Shown: positions 1 through 8,707, counted from the stretch's first letter. The stretch is DNA of 64,000 nt from Streptomyces sp. NBC_00287 (GCF_036173105.1 NZ_CP108053.1:1550001-1614000), one strand, 5' to 3'. A program made the numbers and translations. The notes: generated by a model from the letters alone, not told the origin.

Positions 1-41
1 CGCCCCCGACGCTAACCGCAGCCACCGACAATCCCGGCGAG

Positions 42-70
42 GCGGGGCCGACCCGAGGGAGCGGCCCCGC
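42..70 (-). terminator. Hairpin terminator after ung
   Basis: Perfect 9-bp inverted repeat, GCGGGGCCG (42-50) and CGGCCCCGC (62-70), with an 11-nt loop, just beyond the ung stop codon. No U-tract follows, as is common in Streptomyces. It could also serve a plus-strand gene ending before the window. Confidence 0.6.
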
Positions 71-76
71 ACCAGG

Positions 77-760
77 TCAGCCCAGGTTCGGCAGCCGCCA
101 GTCGATCGGCTCGTGGCCCTGCGCCGCGACCGCCTCGTCGATCTGCGTGAACGGACGGGAGCCGAAGAACTTCTTCGCCGACAGCGGCGAGGGGTGCGCG
201 CCCTTGACCACCACATGCCGCGACTCGTCGATCAGCGGGAGCTTCTTCTGCGCGTAGTTGCCCCACAGCACGAACACCGCCGGGTCGGGCCGACCGGCCA
301 CCGCGCGGATCACCGCGTCGGTGAACTTCTCCCAGCCCTTGCCCTTGTGGGAGTTGGCCTCACCGGCACGGACCGTGAGGACCGCGTTGAGCAGCAGGAC
401 GCCCTGCTGGGCCCAGGGCATCAGATAGCCGTTGTCCGGGATGGGCAGGCCCAGCTCCTGCTCCATCTCCTTGTAGATGTTGCGCAGCGACGGCGGGGTC
501 TTCACACCGGGCCGGACCGAGAAGCACAGGCCGTGGCCCTGCCCCTCGCCGTGGTACGGGTCCTGACCGAGGATCAGGACCTTCACCTTGTCGAAGGGCG
601 TCGCGTCCAGCGCGGCGAAGACCTCCTCGCGCGGAGGGTAGACGGGACCCTTCGCTCGCTCGTCCTCGACGAACTCCGTCAGCTCCTTGAAGTAGGGCTG
701 CTGCAGTTCGTCGCCCAGAACCCCGCGCCAGGACTCGGGCAGCATGGCGATGTCGGTCAC
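77..760 (-). CDS. ung: Uracil-DNA glycosylase (family 1)
   Basis: Removes uracil from DNA to start base excision repair in the cytoplasm. The 227-residue product has the family 1 water-activating motif GQDPYHG at about residues 65-71, with Asp67 as the expected catalytic residue. The C-terminal HPSPLS motif near residue 192 contributes the catalytic His and the DNA-intercalating loop. Length is normal for the family. The start is a GTG at 758-760, preceded by AAGGAAG at a 7-nt spacing; an ATG five codons later is the alternative. It lies downstream of the binding-protein gene on the same strand with a 95-bp gap, so separate transcription is likely. Confidence 0.95.
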   Translation of the reverse strand: MTDIAMLPESWRGVLGDELQQPYFKELTEFVEDERAKGPVYPPREEVFAALDATPFDKVKVLILGQDPYHGEGQGHGLCFSVRPGVKTPPSLRNIYKEMEQELGLPIPDNGYLMPWAQQGVLLLNAVLTVRAGEANSHKGKGWEKFTDAVIRAVAGRPDPAVFVLWGNYAQKKLPLIDESRHVVVKGAHPSPLSAKKFFGSRPFTQIDEAVAAQGHEPIDWRLPNLG

Positions 761-855
761 GTCAACTTCCTTCGGTGTGCGGTCACTACGACGTGCGTCG
801 CTTCCTGACCACAGAACCTACCGGCGACCACTGACAACGCGCCCCGCCGACGGCC

Positions 856-2439
856 CTACCAGCTGGTCTTGCGGTACAGCGAGCCCATCATCATGATCGT
901 CGACGGGTCCAGCGCCCGCTCCGCACCGGAGATGTCGTTGTTGGCCGCCACGTACTGCCGCCCCTGCCACAGCGGAATCAGCCGGGCGTCGTCGACGAGG
1001 ATCTTCTGAGCCTCCTCGAACTCCTTCTCCACGTTGGCGCGGTCACTCTCCTGGCGCGAGCGCGGCAGCAGTTCGCCGGTGATCTCGGGGGCCGGGTAGG
1101 GCGTACCGAGGGCGTTCTGGTCGCCGACAAAGGGGGCGATGAAGTTGTCGGCGTCGGGGAAGTCGGGGGACCAACCGCGGCCGAACACCGGGTACTCGCC
1201 CTTCTGGTAGCCCGTGACGTACGTCTTCCAGGGGCGGCTCTTGAGGGTGATCTCGAACAGGCCGGACGCCTCGAGCTGCTTCTTGATCTCCTCGAACTCC
1301 GCCTTGGTCTCCGAGCCGTAGCGGTCGGTGGTGTACCAGAGCTCGAGCGGCACCGGGTCGGTGATGCCGTCCTCGGAGAGGATCTGGCCGGCCTTGGAGG
1401 TGCTGGGCTGGCCGTAGTCGTCGAAGAAGCCGGTGGTGTGTCCGGTCAGGCCCTTGGGGACCATGGAGTACAGCGGCTCCACGGTGTCCTTGTAGACCTT
1501 GTGCGCGATGGCCGGGCGGTCCAGGACCTGGGCGACGGCCTTGCGGACGGCGGGCTTCGCGGCCCACGGGTCCTTCGGGTTGAACACCAGGTAGCTGATG
1601 GAGGTGCTGACGCTCTCGACGACCTGGAAGTCCTTCTGCGCCTCGTGCGTCTGGAGCTCGATGATGTCGTCGGCGGCGATACCGCGGAAGGCGACGTCGA
1701 GCTCGTGCTCGCGCAGGGCGCCGATCATGTCGCCGGAGTCCTGGAAGTAGCGGATGGTCACGGCGCCGTTCTTGCGCTCCGCGTACCCGTCGTAGCTGTC
1801 GTTGCGGACCAGCTCGGCCTGCTTGCCGTCCTCGTACGCCTGGAGCGTGTACGGCCCGGATCCGACGACCTGGCCGTCCTCGCGCAGCTCGTCGGCCGGG
1901 TAGCTGTCCGGGTCGACGATCGACATGGCGGGCGTGGCGAGCACGAACGGGAAGGTGGCGTCCGGCTTGTTGAGATGGAAGACGATCTCACGGTCGCCCA
2001 GCGCCTGGACTCGGTCGAGGCTGCCCAGCAGACCGGCGGGACCGCCGTTGACGTTGATGTCCCGGATCCGGTCGATCGAGTACTTGACGGCCTGGGCGTC
2101 CAGCGTGCTGCCGTCCGAGAACTCCAGGCCCTCCCGCAGTTCACAGCGGTAGGCCGTGTTCGTGTTGTCGGTGAAAGCGCACTTCTCGGCCGCGTCGGGC
2201 TCGGGCACGCTCGCCCCGGCGGGGTAACTGAGCAACGTCTGGTAGATGTTGCGGAACAGTTCCCAGGAGCTGTCCCACGACGCGGCGGGATCCAGTGTGC
2301 TCGGCGCACTGGTGGTGCCCACGACGATCGGCCCCTCCTCGTCCGAGGAGTCCGAGGAGAGAATTCCGCATCCAGCCATCAGGGACGATATGGACGCGAT
2401 GGCCGCTACCTGCCGCAGGCATCGGTTCCGGTTGAACAC
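856..2439 (-). CDS. ABC transporter substrate-binding lipoprotein, peptide (family 5) type
   Basis: Secreted, lipid-anchored solute-binding protein of the oligopeptide/dipeptide (SBP_bac_5) family, about 527 residues from the start chosen here. A basic N-region and hydrophobic stretch end in the lipobox MAGC near residue 24, followed by a Ser/Asp/Glu-rich linker. The GTG at 2437-2439 is preferred because GAGGAG lies 7 nt upstream; an upstream in-frame start would add 26 residues but places that ribosome site inside the gene. No permease or ATPase gene is adjacent, so this is an orphan binding protein. The ligand cannot be read from sequence. The upstream 200 bp hold its promoter and the terminator of the next gene. 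Confidence 0.85.
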   Translation of the reverse strand: MFNRNRCLRQVAAIASISSLMAGCGILSSDSSDEEGPIVVGTTSAPSTLDPAASWDSSWELFRNIYQTLLSYPAGASVPEPDAAEKCAFTDNTNTAYRCELREGLEFSDGSTLDAQAVKYSIDRIRDINVNGGPAGLLGSLDRVQALGDREIVFHLNKPDATFPFVLATPAMSIVDPDSYPADELREDGQVVGSGPYTLQAYEDGKQAELVRNDSYDGYAERKNGAVTIRYFQDSGDMIGALREHELDVAFRGIAADDIIELQTHEAQKDFQVVESVSTSISYLVFNPKDPWAAKPAVRKAVAQVLDRPAIAHKVYKDTVEPLYSMVPKGLTGHTTGFFDDYGQPSTSKAGQILSEDGITDPVPLELWYTTDRYGSETKAEFEEIKKQLEASGLFEITLKSRPWKTYVTGYQKGEYPVFGRGWSPDFPDADNFIAPFVGDQNALGTPYPAPEITGELLPRSRQESDRANVEKEFEEAQKILVDDARLIPLWQGRQYVAANNDISGAERALDPSTIMMMGSLYRKTSW

Positions 2440-2606
2440 GCGCACGCTCCTCGATCTGCCATACCAAGGGTCGGCAGACCATACCGCAGAGGTTGGCGGA
2501 TTGAACCGGTGTCTCACAAGGGTTCTTGATCGATAAACCTTTGACTACGTTGTCAACGGTCTGTGAATGCATTCGGTTGGGACGTGTCGACCGGCTCTGT
2601 ACAGAT

Positions 2607-2642
2607 TCGGGCCCGTGCCCCCGCCGGGAGACACGGGCCCGA
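2607..2642 (-). terminator. Hairpin terminator after the SDR gene
   Basis: Perfect 11-bp inverted repeat, TCGGGCCCGTG (2607-2617) and CACGGGCCCGA (2632-2642), with a 14-nt loop. It begins 7 bp past the stop codon of the minus-strand dehydrogenase gene. Confidence 0.75.
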
Positions 2643-2648
2643 CGTATG

Positions 2649-3407
2649 TCAGCCGACGCCGGCGTTCAGGAAGATGCCGCCGTCGACGACGAGCGTCTGA
2701 CCGGTGACCCAGTCGGACTGCTCGGAGGTGAGGAAGGCGGCGGCGCCCCCGATGTCGGAGGGCACACCGAGCCGGCCCAGCGGGTATGCGGCGGCCGCCT
2801 CCGCCTCCCGGCCCTCGTACAGCGCCTCGGCGAACTTGGTCTTCACCACGGCCGGGGCGATGGCGTTGACCCGCACCTTGGGCGCGAACTCGTGCGCGAG
2901 CTGCTGGGTCAGGTTGATCAGCGCGGCCTTGCTGACTCCGTAGGCGGCGATGAAGGGCGAGGGCGCGATGCCCGCGACGGAGGCGATGTTGACGATCGCG
3001 CCGCCGTTGTCCTTCTGCCAGGCGTGCCAGGTCTTCTGCGCGAAGCCGAGCGCCGAGATCACATTGGTCTCGAACACCTTGCGGGCGACACCCAGGTCCA
3101 GGTCGGCGATCGGCCCGAACACCGGGTTGGTACCGGCGTTGTTGACGAGGAAGTCGACGCGGCCGAAGGCCTCCATGGTGCGCTCCACCGCGAGGGCCTG
3201 GTGGGCCTCGTCATGGGCCTTGCCGGCGATGTAGATCGCGCGGTCGGAGCCGAGCTGCTCGACGGCCTCCTTGAGGGCGTCCTCGCCCCTGCCGGTGATG
3301 GCCACGCGGTCGCCGCGCGCGACGAGCGCCTCGGCGACGCCGAATCCGATACCGCGGCTGCCGCCTGTGATCAGGGCGACCTTGCCGGAGAGTTCCACCG
3401 ATGTCAT
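2649..3407 (-). CDS. Short-chain dehydrogenase/reductase
   Basis: NAD(P)-dependent classical SDR oxidoreductase of 252 residues, the normal length. Visible are the cofactor motif GGSRGIG (residues 15-21), the structural NNAG (89-92), a Ser near 143 and the catalytic Tyr156 and Lys160 in YGVSK. It lies 12 bp downstream of another SDR gene on the same strand, so the two are probably cotranscribed. The substrate is unknown. The pair may act on acyl thioesters, because the partner resembles FabG, but that is inference. Confidence 0.9.
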   Translation of the reverse strand: MTSVELSGKVALITGGSRGIGFGVAEALVARGDRVAITGRGEDALKEAVEQLGSDRAIYIAGKAHDEAHQALAVERTMEAFGRVDFLVNNAGTNPVFGPIADLDLGVARKVFETNVISALGFAQKTWHAWQKDNGGAIVNIASVAGIAPSPFIAAYGVSKAALINLTQQLAHEFAPKVRVNAIAPAVVKTKFAEALYEGREAEAAAAYPLGRLGVPSDIGGAAAFLTSEQSDWVTGQTLVVDGGIFLNAGVG

Positions 3408-3419
3408 GTGTCTGATCCC

Positions 3420-4181
3420 CTAGTCGAGCGGTCCGCCGGCGACGTACAGCACCTGGCCGGAGACAAAGCCGGCGTCCTCGCCCGTGAAGAAGGCGATGGC
3501 GCCCGCGATGTCCTCGGGGTAACCGACGCGCTGGACCGGGATCTGGGTGGCGGCCGCGGCCTTGAAGTCCTCGAAGCCCATGCCGACGCGCTCGGCGGTG
3601 GCCGCCGTCATGTCGGTGGCGATGAAGCCGGGGGCGACGGCGTTGGCGGTGACGCCGAACTTGCCGAGCTCGATGGCGAGGGTCTTGGTGAAGCCCTGCA
3701 TACCGGCCTTGGCGGCGGAGTAGTTGACCTGGCCGCGGTTGCCGAGGGCGGAGGACGAGGAGAGGTTGACGATCCGGCCGAACTTGGCGTCCACCATGTA
3801 CTTCTGGCAGGCCTTCGACATCAGGAAGGCGCCGCGCAGGTGGACGTTCATGACGGTGTCCCAGTCGGAGACGCTCATCTTGAACAGCAGGTTGTCGCGC
3901 AGCACGCCCGCGTTGTTGACCAGGATCACCGGCGCGCCGAGCTCCTCGGCGATGCGCGCGACGGCCGCCTCGACCTGTGCCTCGTCGGAGACGTCGCAGC
4001 CGACCGCGAGGGCCTTGCCGCCCGCCGCGGTGATCTTCTCCACGGTGTCCTTGCAGGCCGCCTCGTCGAGGTCGACGACGGCGACCGCGCGGCCCTCGGC
4101 CGCCAGGCGTACGGCGGTGGCGGCGCCGATACCGCGCGCTGCGCCGGTGACTACGGCGACCCGCTGGTCGGTGGTGGACAT
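3420..4181 (-). CDS. 3-oxoacyl-ACP reductase-like SDR (FabG family)
   Basis: 253-residue SDR, closer to FabG than its neighbour. It has the NADP motif GAARGIG (residues 13-19), NNAG (89-92), Ser near 142-143 and the catalytic Tyr154/Lys158 in YSAAK. The FabG-like segment GVLRDNLLFKMSVSDWD lies after NNAG. The ATG at 4179-4181 is chosen because GAGGAG precedes it at about 9 nt; a start 12 codons upstream lacks a ribosome site. It would reduce beta-ketoacyl thioesters. As it is not in a fab synthesis cluster, it may serve another acyl pathway. Confidence 0.88.
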   Translation of the reverse strand: MSTTDQRVAVVTGAARGIGAATAVRLAAEGRAVAVVDLDEAACKDTVEKITAAGGKALAVGCDVSDEAQVEAAVARIAEELGAPVILVNNAGVLRDNLLFKMSVSDWDTVMNVHLRGAFLMSKACQKYMVDAKFGRIVNLSSSSALGNRGQVNYSAAKAGMQGFTKTLAIELGKFGVTANAVAPGFIATDMTAATAERVGMGFEDFKAAAATQIPVQRVGYPEDIAGAIAFFTGEDAGFVSGQVLYVAGGPLD

Positions 4182-4231
4182 GGCTGCTTCTCCTCGCCCT
4201 TGGGGGTGCGGCTCCACGGCCCGCTCATCGA

Positions 4232-4245
4232 TGAGCGACCGCTTA
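4232..4245. promoter_or_regulatory. TetR-type inverted repeat before the SDR pair
   Basis: TGAGCGACCGCTTA is an imperfect inverted repeat (TNAGCG-N2-CGCTNA), 50 bp upstream of the FabG-like start. This shape is typical of TetR-family operators in actinobacterial acyl-metabolism genes. No TetR gene lies in the window. Direct evidence is the symmetry and position only. Confidence 0.4.
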
Positions 4246-4453
4246 GTACCTTAAGCAGACGTGACGCTAGAAGCCCTGGCACGCGGTGTCAACGGCACTC
4301 CGCCACGTGTGATCCATTACCTGGTCCCGCAGCCGTCATCTTCCCGCACCACCACTGGCCGGGCACCCGATCAGCCCTTCTCCACGCGTCCCCGCGCCGG
4401 GCCGGACCTAGCGTCGACCGAGGGCCACCCCGTGGCCGGAAAGGAGGCGCACC

Positions 4454-4882
4454 ATGCGCCGTCGCACCGCAGCCGCCGGCACGCTGATCGCCATAGCCGC
4501 GATCGTGCCGCTGGCCGATATCGCCCACGCACAGGACCTGGACTGCATTCACTTCTCCTCCCAGGAGGAAGCGCAGGCCGAGTACAACCGCGACCCCAGT
4601 GATCCGCACGGACTCGACGAGGACCAGGGCCCGGACGACGGCATCGCCTGCGAGGTGCTGCCCCGGCTCGGGACCGCCACCAGTACCGTCAGGCCCACCA
4701 CGCCCACGCCCACCTCCACGCCCACCCCCACCGTCACCGCCAGCCCGACGCTCGGCGTCCGTGGCGGTCTGGGCGGCGCTGCGGACTCGGGGTTCAGGGG
4801 CTGGGAGGCCGCGGCCGGGCTGGTCTTCGTCGCCGGTGGTGCCGTTGCGGCCGGCTACGTGGTGAAGCGGCGCCGCGGCTGA
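4454..4882 (+). CDS. Excalibur-domain surface protein with C-terminal membrane anchor
   Basis: 142-residue exported protein. An N-terminal signal peptide ends near AHA (residue 26). The mature N-terminus has an excalibur calcium-binding-like module with paired Cys and the acidic loop [14 protein letters not shown] Thr/Pro-rich linker of about 25 residues follows, then a hydrophobic segment (about 112-136) and a KRRRG tail. The layout resembles sortase substrates, but no LPXTG motif is visible before the segment, so this looks like a simple membrane anchor. AAGGAGG lies 7 nt before the ATG. It converges on the DUF3037 gene, stop to stop, with 1 bp between. Confidence 0.75.
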   Translation: MRRRTAAAGTLIAIAAIVPLADIAHAQDLDCIHFSSQEEAQAEYNRDPSDPHGLDEDQGPDDGIACEVLPRLGTATSTVRPTTPTPTSTPTPTVTASPTLGVRGGLGGAADSGFRGWEAAAGLVFVAGGAVAAGYVVKRRRG

Positions 4883-4883
4883 G

Positions 4884-5300
4884 TCACCGTACGAGCAGGT
4901 CCAGGAGCCGTTGCGTCTCGGCTGCCGGGTCGGTCGTGAGGCCGGTGTGGACGGGGCCCGGCTGGACGATCGTGGAGCGGGGGGCGATGAGCCAGCGGAA
5001 GCGGCGGCCCGCGTCGTCCGAGCCTGCCTGACCTGCCGCTTCGCCGCCGGAGCAGACGCGTTCCACCGCCCCCAGCGCGGCCCGTACCCCGGCCAGGTCG
5101 ACCTCCGGGTCCAGGGCCAGCAGGCGGCTCTCGTCGAGATGGGTGCGCGCGCCGACGTACGCCTTCGCGCGGCAGTAGACGAGCACCCCGGCGTTGATGC
5201 ACTCGCCGCGCTCCACGCGAGGCACGACGCGCAGGACGGCGTACTCGAAGACCTCGCGCTCGGTCGGGCCCCCCTTGATGAAGTGGCGGTCGTCGCTCAC
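4884..5300 (-). CDS. DUF3037 family protein
   Basis: 138-residue protein of the DUF3037 family, function unknown. Family-like features are the N-terminal segment EYAVLRVVPRVERGECINAG, a following beta-strand VLVYC, and a C-terminal basic RFRWLIAPRST stretch. Its GTG start (5298-5300) overlaps the TGA of the upstream HipA-like gene in the sequence GTGA, so the two are translationally coupled. I take the pair as one functional unit. No active site is obvious. Confidence 0.8.
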   Translation of the reverse strand: MSDDRHFIKGGPTEREVFEYAVLRVVPRVERGECINAGVLVYCRAKAYVGARTHLDESRLLALDPEVDLAGVRAALGAVERVCSGGEAAGQAGSDDAGRRFRWLIAPRSTIVQPGPVHTGLTTDPAAETQRLLDLLVR

Positions 5301-6052
5301 TTGGTGCCCTCGATTCGCTCGTGGATGACGGCGGCCCGGGCCAGAAGCGGGCGCGCGTAGGCCCGTCTGAGGTCGTCCGGGGTGTCGAAGCCGGGTTCGT
5401 CGGCCAGCCAGGCGTCCGGGATCTCGGCGGTGACCTCGGCGAGCAGGTCCTCGGTGACACGGGGCGCCAACTCGGCCGCGGCCGCGGCCACATCGGGCCC
5501 GAAGGGGGCGAGAGCGTGGTCGGAGGCGTCGTAGGGGCGGGCCGCGGAGGCCTCGGCGCCGGGCCAGTTGTGCTGCCAGATCATGGTGGCGCCGTGGTCG
5601 ATGAGCCACAACTCGCCGTGCCACATCAGCAGGTTGGGGTTGCGCCAGGAGCGGTCGACGTTGTTGACCAGGGCGTCGAACCAGACGATCCGCCCAGCCT
5701 CCGCGGGGCTCACCGGGAAGGCGAGCGGGTCGAAGCCGAGCGCGCCGGACAGGAAATCCATGCCCAGGTTGGTGCCGCCGCTGGCCCTGAGCAGCTCCTG
5801 CACCTGCTGATCGGGTTCGCCAAGACCGATCACCGGGTCGAGTTCCATCGTCACGAGCCGGGGCATCCGGAACCCCAGCCGACGGGCGAGTTCCCCGCAC
5901 ACCACCTCGGCGACCAGCGTCTTGCGGCCCTGCCCCGCGCCGCGGAACTTCATGACGTACGTCCCGAAGTCGTCGGCCTCGACGAGTCCCGGCAGCGAGC
6001 CGCCCTCACGCAGCGGCGTGATGAACCGGGTCGCGATGACTTCCTTGAGCAT
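5297..6052 (-). CDS. HipA-like kinase family protein
   Basis: 251-residue protein related to the HipA/PI3K-like kinase fold, shorter than HipA toxins (about 440). Candidate ATP-site residues are Lys35 in YVMKFRG and Glu49. The catalytic loop would be NNVDRSWRNPN (130-140; Asp133, Asn138/Asn140), and LIDHG (150-154) supplies the metal-binding Asp. These are placed by analogy with HipA. There is no HipB-type HTH antitoxin next to it; the downstream, overlapping gene is DUF3037. Whether it phosphorylates a protein is unknown. The ATG at 6050-6052 has only a weak GGGG ribosome site. Confidence 0.75.
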   Translation of the reverse strand: MLKEVIATRFITPLREGGSLPGLVEADDFGTYVMKFRGAGQGRKTLVAEVVCGELARRLGFRMPRLVTMELDPVIGLGEPDQQVQELLRASGGTNLGMDFLSGALGFDPLAFPVSPAEAGRIVWFDALVNNVDRSWRNPNLLMWHGELWLIDHGATMIWQHNWPGAEASAARPYDASDHALAPFGPDVAAAAAELAPRVTEDLLAEVTAEIPDAWLADEPGFDTPDDLRRAYARPLLARAAVIHERIEGTK

Positions 6053-6141
6053 CGCCCCAGGTTACTGGCGCTCTGAACGGCACACGCGCGCCGCCCGTAC
6101 CTGAGGGCGCAAGGCGTACCTCCGTGGAAGGGAAGTCCGGC

Positions 6142-6570
6142 ATGACCAGCGAACCGCTCCACCCCGTCGCGGCCCCGAGCCGCCGTACCGTCGTGGCGGC
6201 GGTCGGCGCCGTGGGCCTCACCTTCGCGCTGAACGCGTGCGGGTCGGAGGACGAGGAGTCATCGGGGGCGTCCGGGTCCGCCGGGACCGTCGTCGCGCAG
6301 ACCTCGGACATCCCGGAGGGCGGCGGGAAGATACTCAACGACCACAAGGTGGTCGTCACCCAGCCGACAGCGGGCACCTTCAAGGCCTTCTCGTACGAGT
6401 GCACCCATCAGGGGTGCCCGGTGACGGGTGTCTCCGACGGCGCCATCACCTGCCCCTGTCACAACAGCCGGTTCTCCATCGAGGACGGCAGTGTGCAGAA
6501 GGGGCCCGCCACTCAGCCGCTGCCCTCGCGGGAGGTCACCGTGGACGGGGAGTCGATCACGCTGGCCTGA
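6142..6570 (+). CDS. Rieske [2Fe-2S] lipoprotein, Tat-exported
   Basis: 142-residue exported iron-sulfur protein. The N-terminus has a twin-arginine motif (SRRTVV) and a hydrophobic stretch ending in a lipobox-like LNAC, so it is probably a Tat-exported lipoprotein. The Rieske cluster ligands are in CTHQGC and CPCHNS, with a normal spacing of about 15 residues. The ATG at 6142 is favoured over one six codons upstream because GGAAGGGAAG lies in front of it. It is a single-domain Rieske protein with no cytochrome b partner nearby; the redox partner is unknown. Its 3' end overlaps the convergent gene by 14 bp. Confidence 0.88.
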   Translation: MTSEPLHPVAAPSRRTVVAAVGAVGLTFALNACGSEDEESSGASGSAGTVVAQTSDIPEGGGKILNDHKVVVTQPTAGTFKAFSYECTHQGCPVTGVSDGAITCPCHNSRFSIEDGSVQKGPATQPLPSREVTVDGESITLA

Positions 6571-7195
6571 CCCGGAGGGCGGCCAGCAGGTCGGCCGTGG
6601 TGGTCAGGGTGGCGACCAGCGCGAGGGTGTTGCGGATCATCGCGGGGGTGTACTCGGAGGGCACCCCGGCGATCGCGTCGGTGGGCACCACGGCGGTGTA
6701 ACCGCGGTTGACGGCGTCGAACACGGCGGCCGGGATCGCCACGTTGGCCGAGACGCCGGTCACGACCAGCGTGCGGCAGCCCAGATTGCGCAGCAGGGCA
6801 TCGACGTCGGTGCCCTGGATCGGCGACAGGCCGTGCAGCCGTCGTACGACGAAGTCCTCCTCGGTGACCTCGATCGGGGCCGCGACACGGACCGCGGTGG
6901 TGCCGGACAGCTGCTGGACGGGGAGCCGTTCGGCGGCCCGGAACAGACGGGCGTTGCGGTTCGCGCCGCGGCCGTCGGGGCGGCGCTCGGCGATCGCGTG
7001 GATCACCTGCAGCCCGCACCCGTGGGCGCCGGCCACCAGCCGGGCCACATTGGCGAGGGCACCGGAGGAGCGGGCCTCCTTGGCCAGTTCGGGCAGGGCG
7101 CTGTCCGGTCCGACCACCCCCTGCTGGCACTCGACGGTGAGCAGCACGGTGGTGGCGGGATCGAGGAGCTCGCGGAGCTGGTCGTACGACGGCAT
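6557..7195 (-). CDS. Isochorismatase-fold protein lacking the catalytic triad
   Basis: 212-residue protein of the isochorismatase-like (cysteine hydrolase) superfamily. The usual Asp-Lys-Cys triad is not present: the first position reads VECQQG (Glu22 instead of Asp), the Lys position reads FVVRRLHG (Arg119), and the nucleophile position in VVTGVSANVAI is Ala153 instead of Cys. The fold signatures around these positions are kept (GCRTLVVTGVS, AVNRGY). It may be a non-catalytic or altered-chemistry family member. The ATG at 7193-7195 has AAGGGGG upstream. Confidence 0.8.
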   Translation of the reverse strand: MPSYDQLRELLDPATTVLLTVECQQGVVGPDSALPELAKEARSSGALANVARLVAGAHGCGLQVIHAIAERRPDGRGANRNARLFRAAERLPVQQLSGTTAVRVAAPIEVTEEDFVVRRLHGLSPIQGTDVDALLRNLGCRTLVVTGVSANVAIPAAVFDAVNRGYTAVVPTDAIAGVPSEYTPAMIRNTLALVATLTTTADLLAALRVRPA

Positions 7196-7330
7196 GGTTC
7201 CCCCTTGTCGCCGACGGTCTGGAGCGGGCGAGAGTAGCCACCATTGCGCACGGACGGAAGACGACCCATTCTTTTCTGACGTGATGTCAGAGGATCTCCT
7301 CTGGCACGACGTGGGAGAAGAGGGGGACGC

Positions 7331-7798
7331 ATGACCGTCACTCAGCGCCGGGGCCGGAAGATCATGATGACACCGAGTGAGCTGGACGAGTTCCTGGCCA
7401 CCCAGCGCACCTGCCGGGTCGCCACGGTGTCGGCGGACGGCGCACCGCATGTGAGCACCCTGTGGTTCGCCTGGGACGGCACCTCGCTGTGGCTGTACTC
7501 GGTGGTGCGCAGCAGGCGTTGGACGCAACTGCGGCGCGACCAGCGGGTGGCCGTCGTGGTCGACACGGGCGAGGAGTACGACGAACTGCGCGGCGTCGAG
7601 CTGTCCGGGACCGTGGAGTTCGTGGGCGAGATCCCCCGCACCGGGGAGCTGCGTGCCGAACTCGACGTCCCGGAGACGCTGTTCGCGCGCAAGAACTTCG
7701 GCCTGGAGGAGATGCCGCACGACGGCAGGCACGCGTGGATGCGGCTGACGCCGGAGAAGATCGTGTCGTGGGACTTCAGGAAGCTGTCGTCGCCGTAG
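7331..7798 (+). CDS. Pyridoxamine 5'-phosphate oxidase-fold protein (PPOX class)
   Basis: 155-residue split-barrel flavin/F420-binding protein. The N-terminal half has the family pattern of TCRVATVSADGAPHVSTLWF followed by SVVRSRRWTQLRRDQRVAVVVD. This resembles actinobacterial F420- or FMN-dependent oxidoreductases of unknown substrate. The ATG at 7331 has GAGGGGG just upstream. The gene converges on and overlaps the LysR gene by 23 bp. Confidence 0.82.
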   Translation: MTVTQRRGRKIMMTPSELDEFLATQRTCRVATVSADGAPHVSTLWFAWDGTSLWLYSVVRSRRWTQLRRDQRVAVVVDTGEEYDELRGVELSGTVEFVGEIPRTGELRAELDVPETLFARKNFGLEEMPHDGRHAWMRLTPEKIVSWDFRKLSSP

Positions 7799-8699
7799 CG
7801 CCCACGCGCTCCCCCGCCGCCCGCAGCGCCTTGACCGCCGCCCGGATCGACGGCCGGCGGTCCGCGTCCGCGCGCCAGATCACGTAGACATGCCGCCGCA
7901 CCCGCTGCTTGAGCGGCACGGTGACGACTCCGGCCGGCATCGGATGGCGGCCGAGGAGGGGGACGACGCACACGCCGAGCCCCGCGGCGACCAGACCGAG
8001 CTGGGTGTGGGTCTCGGCGGCGCGGTGGCCGACGATCGGCTCGATGCCCTTGGAGCGCAGGGTGAACATCAGCCACTCGTGGCAGAACTCGCCCTGGCCC
8101 CAGGTGATCCACTCGTCCTCGGCGAACTCGGCGAGGTCCACCTCGTCGCGGCCCGCGAACCGGTGGTCGACCGGCATCGCCACATCGGCGGGGTCGTCCA
8201 GGATCGGCGCCTTGACCAGACCGTCCGGCAGCGGCATCGGCTTGTTGTACCAGTCGAGCACCACGGCCAGGTCCAGATCGCCGCGCACCACCCCGGCGAC
8301 GCCCTGTTCGGGTTCCAGCTCGCTGGAGCGCAGCCGCAGGCCCGGGTGTTCGGCGCGCAGCGCGGCGAGAGCGGCCGGGAAGAGTCCGCGCGCGGCGGTC
8401 GGGAACGCCGACACTCTGAGTTCCCCCGCGACTTGACCGCGCTGTGCCTCCAGGTCGGACTGGGCCAGTTCGACCTGCGACAGGATCCGCGCCGCATGCT
8501 CCGCGAGGAGCCGTCCGGCGTCGGTGAGCCGGACCCCCCGGCCGTTCTTGGCGAGCAGTTGCTGGCCGACCTCCCGCTCCAGCTTGGACATCTGCTGGGA
8601 GACGGCGGACGTGGTGATGTGCAGCCCCTCGGCCGCGCCGCTGACCGAGCCGTGCCGGGCGAGGGCGTCGAGGGTGCGCAGGCGCTCCAGGTTCAACAT
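7776..8699 (-). CDS. LysR-family transcriptional regulator
   Basis: 307-residue LysR regulator. The N-terminal winged HTH is clear (residues 1-60: LERLRTLDALARHGSVSGAA, then TTSAVSQQMSKLEREVG), followed by a two-lobed effector domain (about 90-295). The ATG at 8697-8699 is chosen because LysR proteins start immediately before MLNLERL; an upstream in-frame start adds ten unlikely residues. It is divergent from the EamA transporter gene with repeated operator-like sequences between them, so it likely regulates that transporter and itself. The effector is unknown. Confidence 0.92.
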   Translation of the reverse strand: MLNLERLRTLDALARHGSVSGAAEGLHITTSAVSQQMSKLEREVGQQLLAKNGRGVRLTDAGRLLAEHAARILSQVELAQSDLEAQRGQVAGELRVSAFPTAARGLFPAALAALRAEHPGLRLRSSELEPEQGVAGVVRGDLDLAVVLDWYNKPMPLPDGLVKAPILDDPADVAMPVDHRFAGRDEVDLAEFAEDEWITWGQGEFCHEWLMFTLRSKGIEPIVGHRAAETHTQLGLVAAGLGVCVVPLLGRHPMPAGVVTVPLKQRVRRHVYVIWRADADRRPSIRAAVKALRAAGERVGATATTAS

Positions 8700-8707
8700 G
8701 TAAGCAA

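Noticed and set aside
2526..4487. Long plus-strand open frame opposite the SDR genes
   Set aside because: Antisense frame produced by GC bias; amino-acid make-up is Asp/Gly/Arg/Val-rich and shows no domain.
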